Origin: Streptomyces neyagawaensis
GTDB taxonomy: Bacteria; Actinomycetota; Actinomycetes; Streptomycetales; Streptomycetaceae
Length of the DNA stretch: 64,000 nucleotides
NCBI RefSeq assembly: GCF_023516595.1
Contig: NZ_JAMGBG010000103.1
Span: forward strand, 40,258-104,257
Reading direction: 5' to 3'
Shown here: one piece after another, positions 49,900-56,843 of the stretch
Position numbering within the stretch: the stretch's first letter is position 1
How the letters are laid out: every line of letters begins with the position of its first letter
Notes under the pieces: model-generated
Database searches by the model: none
What the model was told of the DNA's origin: nothing
Seen by the model: only the letters and a program-made list of their open reading frames with translations
Program-made: the position numbers and the translations under genes

Positions 49900-50694
49900 C
49901 TACTGCTTGTCGAAGCGGGGGGTGTCCTGGCGCTGGGACTGCTGCTGGGCGGAGCCCTGGCCGCCCTCGATGGCCTGCTGCCCGGACGTGCCGCCCGCCA
50001 GCTCCGCCTTCATGCGCTGGAGTTCCAGCTCGACGTCCGTACCACCGGAGAGGCGGTCCAGCTCGGCCTGGATGTCGTCCTTGTGCATCCCGGACGGGTC
50101 ATCGAGGGCACCGGAGGCGAGCAGTTCGTCGATGGCGCCGGCGCGGGCCTGGAGCTGCGCCGTCTTGTCCTCGGCGCGCTGGATGGCGAGACCGACGTCG
50201 CCCATCTCCTCGGAGATGCCGGAGAAGGCCTCCCCGATGCGGGTCTGGGCCTGGGCGGCGGTGTAGGTCGCCTTGATCGTCTCCTTCTTCGTGCGGAAGG
50301 CGTCGACCTTGGCCTGGAGCCGCTGGGCGGCGAGGGTGAGCTTCTCCTCCTCGCCCTGGAGGGTGGAGTGCTGGGTCTCCAGGTCCGTCACCTGCTGCTG
50401 GAGCGCGGCACGCCGGGAGAGCGCCTCGCGGGCCAGGTCCTCACGGCCCAGCGCGAGCGCCTTGCGGCCCTGGTCCTCCAGCTTCGAGGACTGGGACTGG
50501 AGCTGGTTGAGCTGGAGTTCCAGACGCTTGCGGGACGTGGCCACGTCGGCCACACCGCGCCGCACCTTCTGGAGCAGCTCCAGCTGCTTCTGATACGAGT
50601 AATCGAGGGTCTCGCGCGGGTCCTCGGCCCGGTCAAGGGCCTTGTTCGCCTTCGCGCGGAAGATCATCCCCATACGCTTCATGACACCGCTCAT
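49900..50694 (-). CDS. pspA: Phage shock protein A (PspA/IM30/Vipp1 family)
   Basis: A 264-residue membrane-stress protein of the ESCRT-III superfamily that coats and repairs the inner membrane. N-terminal amphipathic helix MSGVMKRMGMIFRAKANKAL, then a long coiled coil to about residue 190 (ETLDYSYQKQLELLQKVRRG, LQQQVTDLETQHSTLQ), then a Gln/Gly-rich tail. ATG 50694 gives the usual start; a second in-frame ATG lies at 50682. First gene of pspA-pspAA. Confidence 0.94.
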   Translation of the reverse strand: MSGVMKRMGMIFRAKANKALDRAEDPRETLDYSYQKQLELLQKVRRGVADVATSRKRLELQLNQLQSQSSKLEDQGRKALALGREDLAREALSRRAALQQQVTDLETQHSTLQGEEEKLTLAAQRLQAKVDAFRTKKETIKATYTAAQAQTRIGEAFSGISEEMGDVGLAIQRAEDKTAQLQARAGAIDELLASGALDDPSGMHKDDIQAELDRLSGGTDVELELQRMKAELAGGTSGQQAIEGGQGSAQQQSQRQDTPRFDKQ

Positions 50695-51057
50695 GGGCTT
50701 CGCGCGCCCCCTTCTGACGGACTCCAGCTCACCGGTCTCTCGACAGAACCCACAGTACGGGCCCTGCATCCATTACCGCACTGTTCGGGGACGGATGCGC
50801 TCCTCCCCAAGGACGACTGTGGACGGCTCCGATCCGGCGTAAGGAGTAGGTGTCCCCCGGGGTCGTGTACGGACGGACCCCCGGAAAGCATCGGCTCCCC
50901 TACGGACGAATCTTCACCGCACTCCCCCGTTTCCGTCGCTCCGGTTCCCCGGTCCACTTTCGGTCCCGTTCTGTCCCCAGCACAGACGCCGGGTGTTGCC
51001 GGATCGTTCCCCACGGGACTGGGGTCCATGCCCCGGCACCCCGTACCCTTGGGTTTT
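50695..51057. other. Divergent intergenic region, no gene seen
   Basis: 363 bp between pspA and the DUF3043 gene. On the pspA side TACTGT (50758-50753 on the minus strand) is a -10 candidate. On the plus side TACCCT (51044-51049) ends 8 nt before the DUF3043 GTG. Short frames are open but show no coding character. Confidence 0.5.
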
Positions 51058-51657
51058 GTGTTTCGTAGCCGCGCCAAGAGCGAGAAGGAAGCGGTCGCCG
51101 AGAAGGCGTCGGTGACCGACTCCAAGCAGACCCGTGACCCGCAGGCCCCCAAGGGGCGGCCCACTCCCAAGCGGAGTGAGGCCCAGTCCCAGCGTCGCAG
51201 CGTCGCCAACACGCCGACGTCACGCAAGGAGGCAGCCAAGCGTTCCCGTGACGAGCGGCGCGCCGCGCTGGAGAAGCAGCGCCAGGCGCTGGCCACCGGC
51301 GACGAGCGCTATCTGCCCGCGCGGGACAAGGGCCCGGTCCGCCGGTTCGCCCGCGACTACGTGGACTCGCGTTTCCACATCGCCGAGTTCTTCCTGCCGC
51401 TGGCCGTCCTCATCCTCGTGCTGAGCATGGTGCGGGTGCCGGCGCTGCAGAACATCGCGCTGCTGCTGTGGCTGTTCGTGATCATCCTGATCGTGGTCGA
51501 CTCGATCGGCCTGGCGATCCGCCTGAAGAAGCAGCTGAACACCCGCTACCCCGACCAGAACAAGAGGGGCGTCGTCGCCTACGCCCTGATGCGCACCCTC
51601 CAGATGCGTCGCCTGAGGTTGCCGAAGCCGCAGGTCAAGCGCGGAGAGCGGCCCTGA
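51058..51657 (+). CDS. DUF3043 membrane protein
   Basis: A 199-residue protein. The first 100 residues are strongly basic and charged (FRSRAKSEKEAVAEKASV, SRKEAAKRSRDERRAALEKQ). PVRRFARDYVDSRFHIAEFF leads into two adjacent membrane helices, FLPLAVLILVLSMV and IALLLWLFVIILIVVDSIG, and a basic C-terminus. This is the actinobacterial DUF3043 family. GTG 51058 is preferred on the leaderless TACCCT box. Function unknown. Its last bases overlap the apparent CTG start of the methyltransferase. Confidence 0.82.
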   Translation: MFRSRAKSEKEAVAEKASVTDSKQTRDPQAPKGRPTPKRSEAQSQRRSVANTPTSRKEAAKRSRDERRAALEKQRQALATGDERYLPARDKGPVRRFARDYVDSRFHIAEFFLPLAVLILVLSMVRVPALQNIALLLWLFVIILIVVDSIGLAIRLKKQLNTRYPDQNKRGVVAYALMRTLQMRRLRLPKPQVKRGERP

Positions 51658-52451
51658 GCACGACGGCTTTCTCCGGGGACGCCGCCGAGGCCTGGCTCAA
51701 CCGGCTGGGGACGCTGCGTGAGGTCGTACGACAGGAGCTGGTGGCCCGCCAGGTCGACGAGCAGATAGCCGCCCGCTTCCCCGTGGGGCAGCGGCTGCGG
51801 GTGCTCGACGTCGGGATGGGGCAGGGCACACAGGCGCTGCGGCTGGCGCGGGCCGGGCACAAGGTGACCGGGATCGAGCGGGAGCCGCGGCTGATCTCCG
51901 TCGCGCGGGAGGCGCTGGCCGCGGAGCCCGAGGGCATCCGCGGCCGGATGCGCATCGTCGAGGGCGACGGCCGGGACACCGGTGTGCACTTCCTGCCGGG
52001 CGGCTTCGACGTGGTCCTCTGCCATGGCGTGCTGATGTACGTCGAGGAACCGGACGCCCTGCTGGCGGGGCTGGCCCGGATGCTGGCGCCCGGGGGGCTG
52101 CTGTCGCTGCTCGTGCGCAACGGCGACGCGCTCGCGATGCGGGCGGGGCTCGCCGGGGACTGGGCGGGGGCGCTCGCGGCGTTCGACACGACCGCGTACC
52201 GGAACCGGCTGGGCCTCGATGTGCGGGCGGACCGGCTGGACGCGCTGACGGACACGCTCGGAGGGATCGGGGCGCCGCTGCACGCGTGGTACGGGGTGCG
52301 GGTGTTCACGGATCTGGCGGCCGACGACGCGGTGGTGCCGGAGAGCCGGGAGGCTCTGGAGGCGTTGCTCGCGGCGGAGGAGCGGGCCGGGCGGACGGAT
52401 CCCTATCGGCAGGTGGCGGCGCTGCTGCACCTGTGCGGGGTGCGGGGCTAG
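51654..52451 (+). CDS. Class I SAM-dependent methyltransferase (apparent CTG start)
   Basis: A 265-residue methyltransferase. SAM motif I is RVLDVGMGQGTQALRLARAG, motif II IEREPRLISVAREAL, a post-I acidic IVEGDGRDTG and motif IV FDVVLCHGVLMYVEEPDA; the fold resembles CmoA/Smt-like proteins. No ATG, GTG or TTG fits: the family-like sequence STTAFSGDAAEAWL begins directly after CTG 51654, which overlaps the DUF3043 stop (CTGA) and has GGAGAG five bases upstream. The next in-frame GTG (51738) would remove about 28 family-like residues. Substrate unknown. Confidence 0.85.
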   Translation: MSTTAFSGDAAEAWLNRLGTLREVVRQELVARQVDEQIAARFPVGQRLRVLDVGMGQGTQALRLARAGHKVTGIEREPRLISVAREALAAEPEGIRGRMRIVEGDGRDTGVHFLPGGFDVVLCHGVLMYVEEPDALLAGLARMLAPGGLLSLLVRNGDALAMRAGLAGDWAGALAAFDTTAYRNRLGLDVRADRLDALTDTLGGIGAPLHAWYGVRVFTDLAADDAVVPESREALEALLAAEERAGRTDPYRQVAALLHLCGVRG

Positions 52452-52576
52452 GTTGCCGCCCCCGCGGTCCCTTGGCATCCCGTCCTGAAGGGGCTGTGCC
52501 CCTTCGACCCCCTGAGTGCGCGTCACAGCTCGGGGGTTCGCTTTCGTCGGCGGGTGCGGGTCCGTTGTGGCTTGTC

Positions 52577-52610
52577 GCGCAGTTCCCCGCGCCCCTGAAG
52601 GGGCGCGGGG
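52577..52610. terminator. Repeat copy 5 forming a bidirectional terminator
   Basis: GCGCAGTTCCCCGCGCCCC at 52577-52595 continues into TGAAGGGGCGCGGGG, so CCCCGCGCCCCT and AGGGGCGCGGGG form a tight stem. It lies between the convergent methyltransferase and a small gene, showing that this repeat can be a terminator. Confidence 0.85.
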
Positions 52611-52623
52611 CCGTTCCTTGCCG

Positions 52624-52836
52624 TTACGCCTCCTGCGCGTGGAGGCTCATCGGGCCGTAGATCTCAGTCGTGTCCTCGAAGAGGCGGACCTGGTCTGCGC
52701 CGCCCTCGAGGAGTTCCTTCCACTGTTCGCCGATCCATGACTCGGCATCCCCCTGGGTCGTGAACTCCTCGGGCTGGACCGCGGGCTGGACCTCCGTCCC
52801 GTCGGCCTTCTCGAACCGCCACGTCCATGCCGTCAT
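52624..52836 (-). CDS. Small conserved hypothetical protein
   Basis: A 70-residue acidic protein: MTAWTWRFEKADGTEVQPAV, then EEFTTQGDAESWIGEQWKEL and LFEDTTEIYGPMSLHA. GGAGG lies five bases before the ATG at 52836. It looks like a compact alpha-beta domain, conserved in Streptomyces as far as I remember, with no assigned role. No signal or membrane segment. Confidence 0.8.
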   Translation of the reverse strand: MTAWTWRFEKADGTEVQPAVQPEEFTTQGDAESWIGEQWKELLEGGADQVRLFEDTTEIYGPMSLHAQEA

Positions 52837-52960
52837 GTGAGCCTCCGTAAGTACCGGCCCGGCACCGCTCACCGGCGCCGGGCAAGATCCGGTTCCCCCT
52901 GAGCCTAGTCGGACGCACAAGACCTGCGGGTGTTCCTCGGGACGCGGGAAAATCGAAGGC

Positions 52961-54166
52961 GTGGAACTGACACTGCTCGGCACCGGCGCCCCCGCGGGGC
53001 TTCCCCGCCCCGACTGTCCGTGCGCGGCGTGCGCGACCGCGCTCGGCGATGCCGCGCGCGGGGCGACCGCGCTGCTCGTGGACGGCACACTGCTGCTCGA
53101 CCTCACTCCCGGCGCCGCCCTCGCGGCCGCGCGCGCCGGGCGCTCACTGACCGGCGTACGCCAGGTGCTGCTGTCTCATCCGCACGCCGGGCCCCCCATG
53201 GAGGTGCCGGCGGGGCTGCCGCAGCCCGGGCGGGTGCCGGACGGGCGGGAGCTGGCGCTGCTGACCGGGCACCGGGTGCGGGCGCAGGCGCTGGACTCGC
53301 CGGGCACGGGGTACGCGGTGACCGGGCCGGGCGGGCAGCGGCTGCTGTATCTGCCACCGGGGAGCGCGCCCGCAGGGTTGGAGGGGGAGGCGGTGGAGCC
53401 GTACGACATGGTGCTCGCCGATGTCCTGGGGCGGCCCGACGCCCTGGCGCGGCTGCGGGCGGCGGGTGCCGTGGGGCCGACGACCGATGTCGTCGCCGTC
53501 CATCTCGACCATGACGTGCCGCCGGGCGGCGAGTTGCCGCGCCGGCTCGCGGCGGCGGGCGCGCGCGCCGTGCCGGACGGGACGACGCTGGTGGTCGGCG
53601 CCTACGAGAACGTGCCCGATGTACCGCGTCGCACGCTTGTGCTGGGCGGGGCGCGGTCCGGGAAGTCGGTCGAGGCGGAGCGGCGGCTGGAGGCGTTCCC
53701 GGACGTGCTGTACGTGGCGACGGGCGGCACGCGCAACGGGGACGGCGAGTGGGCCGCGCGGGTCGCCGCGCACCGCGAGCGGCGGCCCGGTTCCTGGCGC
53801 ACGGTCGAGACCTGCGACCTCGTCCCCCTGCTCAAGGAGGAGGACGGGCCGCCTCTGCTCATCGACTGTCTGTCGCTGTGGCTGACGGACGTCATGGACG
53901 AGGTGGGGGCATGGGACGACGCGGAGTGGGCGGGCGGTGGAGAGCGCGCGCTCCGGGCGCGGGTGACCGAGCTGGCGGAGGCCGTGCGGCAGACCCGCCG
54001 GACCGTCGTCGCCGTCTCCAACGAGGTCGGGTCGGGGATCGTGCCGGCCACCGCCTCCGGGCGCCGCTACCGGGACGAACTCGGGCGGCTGAACACGGCG
54101 TTCGCGGCGGAGTGCGAGCACGTGCTGCTGGTCGTGGCGGGCCAGGCGCTGTCGCTACGGGGCTGA
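52961..54166 (+). CDS. cobU: Adenosylcobinamide kinase/guanylyltransferase fused to degenerate metallo-beta-lactamase-like domain
   Basis: A 401-residue fusion. The C-terminal part from about 225 is CobU/CobP, which phosphorylates adenosylcobinamide and adds GMP: P-loop LGGARSGKSVEAER (228 on), YVATGGTRNGDGEWAARV, HRERRPGSWRTVE (active-site His), LLIDCLSLWLTDV and VVAVSNEVGSGIVPATASGR. Residues 1-220 resemble PhnP/RNase Z-type metallo-beta-lactamases (LTLLGTGAPAGLPRPDC, Cys19/21/24), but the HxHxDH core is reduced to SHPHAGPP, so it is probably inactive. GTG start at 52961. No cobalamin riboswitch is seen upstream. Confidence 0.92.
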   Translation: MELTLLGTGAPAGLPRPDCPCAACATALGDAARGATALLVDGTLLLDLTPGAALAAARAGRSLTGVRQVLLSHPHAGPPMEVPAGLPQPGRVPDGRELALLTGHRVRAQALDSPGTGYAVTGPGGQRLLYLPPGSAPAGLEGEAVEPYDMVLADVLGRPDALARLRAAGAVGPTTDVVAVHLDHDVPPGGELPRRLAAAGARAVPDGTTLVVGAYENVPDVPRRTLVLGGARSGKSVEAERRLEAFPDVLYVATGGTRNGDGEWAARVAAHRERRPGSWRTVETCDLVPLLKEEDGPPLLIDCLSLWLTDVMDEVGAWDDAEWAGGGERALRARVTELAEAVRQTRRTVVAVSNEVGSGIVPATASGRRYRDELGRLNTAFAAECEHVLLVVAGQALSLRG

Positions 54167-55048
54167 CGGGTCGGGCGGCGGGGCCACGGGGGCGGGTGGA
54201 AGCGCTGTGCGGCGCGCGATGATCCGGTGCGCGCGGGGCGGGAAGGGGGCGCAGGAGCGGGTGGCGACCACGTCGTAGCCCAGCGCCCCCAGTTCGGCGA
54301 GGAGGTTGCGCAGGGGCATCAGATGGAGCGGGCGGGGCCGGTCGTACGCCCTGCCCGGCCACCGGGAGCCCATGGTCAGGGTGCCGAACGGGCTTGCGGG
54401 GTCCGGCACTTCGACGAGGAGATGGCCGTCGGGGCGCAGTACCGTGCGGGCGGCGCGGAGTTCCGCGCGGGGGTCGGCGGTGTGCTCCAGGTGGTGGAAC
54501 ATGCTGACCACGTCGTAGCGGGCGCGCAGCCGGGCGGTGATCTCCGGGTCGGTGAGGAGGCCCTGGTACGCCTCCTCGATCCGCCCGGCCGCCCGCGCGC
54601 GTTCGACGCGCGGGGTGGGGTCGACGCCGTCGAACGCGGTGTACGGATGCACCTCGCGCGCGGCCTCCGGGAAGTAGCCGTGCCCGGTGCCGACGTCGAG
54701 CCAGCTCTCCGGCTCGGGGTACGGCAGCATCGCGCGGGCGGCGGTGCGGTGGTGCCGGCGGCGCAGCCGGCCCGCGAGGTTGGACCGGATGTGCCCCTCG
54801 GTGGGATGCCGGTGGTGGCGCAGGAGCAGCCCGTCCGCGGTGGGGCGGGGGTTCTGGAAGGCGTGGGAGCAGTCCCCGCACTCGTCCACCGCGAAGGTGC
54901 CCGGTGTGCGCCGGGGCCCCTCCGGCGCCCGCACCCGCGTCCGCAGCCACCGCGAGCCGCACCAGGGGCAGTCGTCCCGGCGCGCTTCCTGGAAGGGGTC
55001 GACACCCGGGGCGAGCGGGCCGGGGTCCGGCCGGGGGGTGGGGGGCAT
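54155..55048 (-). CDS. SAM-dependent methyltransferase with N-terminal zinc ribbon
   Basis: A 297-residue protein. Four cysteines, CPWCGS (27, 30) and CGDCSH (57, 60), make an N-terminal zinc ribbon. A linker (HHRHPTEGHIRSNLAGRLRR) leads into a class I methyltransferase with SWLDVGTGHGYFPEAAREV, motif IV YDVVSMFHHLEHTADPRAEL and GHLLVEVPDPASPFG. ATG 55048 lies behind CAGGAG. This layout occurs in methyltransferases of sugar and lipid modification. It converges on cobU with a 12-bp overlap of coding ends. Substrate unknown. Confidence 0.87.
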   Translation of the reverse strand: MPPTPRPDPGPLAPGVDPFQEARRDDCPWCGSRWLRTRVRAPEGPRRTPGTFAVDECGDCSHAFQNPRPTADGLLLRHHRHPTEGHIRSNLAGRLRRRHHRTAARAMLPYPEPESWLDVGTGHGYFPEAAREVHPYTAFDGVDPTPRVERARAAGRIEEAYQGLLTDPEITARLRARYDVVSMFHHLEHTADPRAELRAARTVLRPDGHLLVEVPDPASPFGTLTMGSRWPGRAYDRPRPLHLMPLRNLLAELGALGYDVVATRSCAPFPPRAHRIIARRTALPPAPVAPPPDPSAP

Positions 55049-55137
55049 GGCGGCTCCTGAGGGCGAGGGAGAGTAAGCGGATATGCGAACATTCGCCTCA
55101 AAACGGTACGTAGATGATCGCGATCCGAGGCGCAATG

Positions 55138-55213
55138 ACGTGCCCGTGGCGGGGCGACGTGCCCGTGGCGGGGCGACGGGCCGGGGGCTGGGCGACGGGC
55201 CGGGGGCCGGGCG
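55138..55213. repeat. Four 19-bp tandem repeats in two alternating forms (2 + 2)
   Basis: GACGTGCCCGTGGCGGGGC occurs twice exactly (55138-55156, 55157-55175), followed by GACGGGCCGGGGGCTGGGC and GACGGGCCGGGGGCCGGGC. They lie in the 448-bp gene-free spacer 55049-55496 upstream of cobT, which holds no convincing gene. Confidence 0.88.
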
Positions 55214-55352
55214 AGTCCGCGACGAGGCGGCAAGGGCGGGGCACGGCACGCCGGGGCGGGCCGGAGGACGAGGAGCGGGGCGGGGACGGCGGACCGGGGC
55301 GAGCCCGCGGACGAGGCCCCCCGGCAGGGACGCCAGACCGAGGCAAGCCCAA

Positions 55353-55373
55353 GGGTGGGGGTGGGGGTGGGGG
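55353..55373 (+). other. G-quadruplex-capable tract upstream of cobT
   Basis: GGGTGGGGGTGGGGGTGGGG and one further G: four G-runs with single-T loops, on the cobT sense strand about 125 bp before its start. It could form a stable quadruplex in DNA or RNA; a role is not shown. Confidence 0.6.
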
Positions 55374-55496
55374 CATGCCCGCGAGTGAGGGAGCCGATGA
55401 CGGGGCAGCGGGCCGCTGGGTGCGGCGGCGGGGCCGTGCGCGGTGGGTTTCGGTGTGGCGCGGTCGTGTTCGATCGCTGCCGGTACTGTTCGGCGA

Positions 55497-56618
55497 ATGA
55501 GCTCGCTTAATCTCGACGACTTCACCGATCTGATCGAGCGCCCCGACGGCGGGGTGCGCCGCGACGCCGAGGCGCGGCGGGAGAGGCAGATCGTGCCGCC
55601 CGGGGCGCTGGGCCGGTTGGACGACCTCGGTGAGTGGCTGGCGGCGGCGCAGTCCGCCGTGCCGGTGCGGCCGATCGGCCGGGCCCGCGTGGTGCTGTTC
55701 GCGGGCGACCACGGCGTCGCCGAACTGGGCGTCTCCGCCCGACCCGCGGGCACGGCGGACCAGTTGGTGCGGGGCGTGCTCGACGGAAGCAGCCCGGTGG
55801 CGGTGCTGGCCCGGCGGCTCGACGTACCGGTCCGCGTGGTCGACCTGGCGCTGGACTGCGACCCCGGGTCACTGCCCGAGGAGGTCGTACGGCACCGGGT
55901 GCGGCGCGGCTCCGGGCGCATCGACATCGAGGACGCGCTGACCCTCGAGGAGGCGGAGGCCGCGTTCCGGGCGGGCATCGCCGTCGCGGACGAGGAGGCC
56001 GACTCCGGGACGGATCTGGTGGTGCTCGGGGACCTCAGTGTCGGCGGCACCACGGCCGCGGCCGTCCTGGTCGCCGCGCTGTGCGGGACCGACGCGTCGG
56101 TGGTGACCGGGCGGGGCGGCCGGGCGATCGACGACCTGGCGTGGATGCGCAAGTGCGCGGCCGTACGGGACGCCCTGCGGCGGGCGCGGCCCGTGCTCGG
56201 GGAGCAGTTGCAGCTGCTGGCGGCGGTGGGCGGGGCCGATCTCGCGGCCATGACCGGGTTCCTGCTGCAGAGCGCGGTGCGGAAGATGCCGGTCATCCTC
56301 GACGGGGTGGTGTCCGCGGCGTGCGCGCTGGTCGCCCAGCGGGTGGCCTTCCGGGCGCCGGACTGGTGGCTCGCCGGGCAGAACAGTGGCGAGCCGGCGC
56401 AGGCCAAGGCGCTGGACCGGATGGCGATCGAGCCGCTGCTCGACCACGGGGTGAAGGTCGGCGAGGGCGCCGGTGCGCTGCTCGCGCTACCCCTGGTGCA
56501 GGCCGCGGCGGCACTGGCCGCGGAGCTGCCGGAGCGGGAGCCGGCGGAGCCGGAGAAGACGGCCGACGACGGCGAGGCCGAGGAGAAGAACCTCGCGGAG
56601 GAGTACGACGCGACGTAG
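55497..56618 (+). CDS. cobT: Nicotinate-nucleotide--dimethylbenzimidazole phosphoribosyltransferase
   Basis: Makes alpha-ribazole phosphate from dimethylbenzimidazole and nicotinate mononucleotide for the lower cobalamin ligand. The 373-residue protein has the family's IVPPGALGRLDDLGEWLAAA, VLFAGDHGVAELGVSARP, LGDLSVGGTTAAAVL and, near the end, the catalytic Glu in GVKVGEGAGALLALPL. The tail after residue 350 is acidic and variable. ATG 55497 has TACTGT ending 8 nt upstream and no Shine-Dalgarno sequence, a leaderless pattern. No cobalamin riboswitch was recognised. Confidence 0.95.
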   Translation: MSSLNLDDFTDLIERPDGGVRRDAEARRERQIVPPGALGRLDDLGEWLAAAQSAVPVRPIGRARVVLFAGDHGVAELGVSARPAGTADQLVRGVLDGSSPVAVLARRLDVPVRVVDLALDCDPGSLPEEVVRHRVRRGSGRIDIEDALTLEEAEAAFRAGIAVADEEADSGTDLVVLGDLSVGGTTAAAVLVAALCGTDASVVTGRGGRAIDDLAWMRKCAAVRDALRRARPVLGEQLQLLAAVGGADLAAMTGFLLQSAVRKMPVILDGVVSAACALVAQRVAFRAPDWWLAGQNSGEPAQAKALDRMAIEPLLDHGVKVGEGAGALLALPLVQAAAALAAELPEREPAEPEKTADDGEAEEKNLAEEYDAT

Positions 56619-56784
56619 GACGCCACCGGGGCACATGCCCCACCACCGCCGGGGCACACCCCACGGTCGACGGGGCACCCCCATGCCGGGAACGGGGGCG
56701 GAACGGAACGGCCGGCTCGGCACCGCCGGGCCGTGCCACCCCGGTCACGCTGAAACGGACGGGGCGTGGCCCCGGTCGCTCCCC

Positions 56785-56804
56785 AGGGGCGCGGGGAACT
56801 GCGC
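56785..56804. repeat. Dispersed intergenic repeat, copy 6 (reverse orientation)
   Basis: AGGGGCGCGGGGAACTGCGC, complement of the repeat core, between cobT and the MprF-like gene, and about 27 bp before a TAAGAT box. Confidence 0.82.
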
Positions 56805-56843
56805 GAACAGCCCCGCTCACCCCGTGGCCATAAGATCCCGAAC

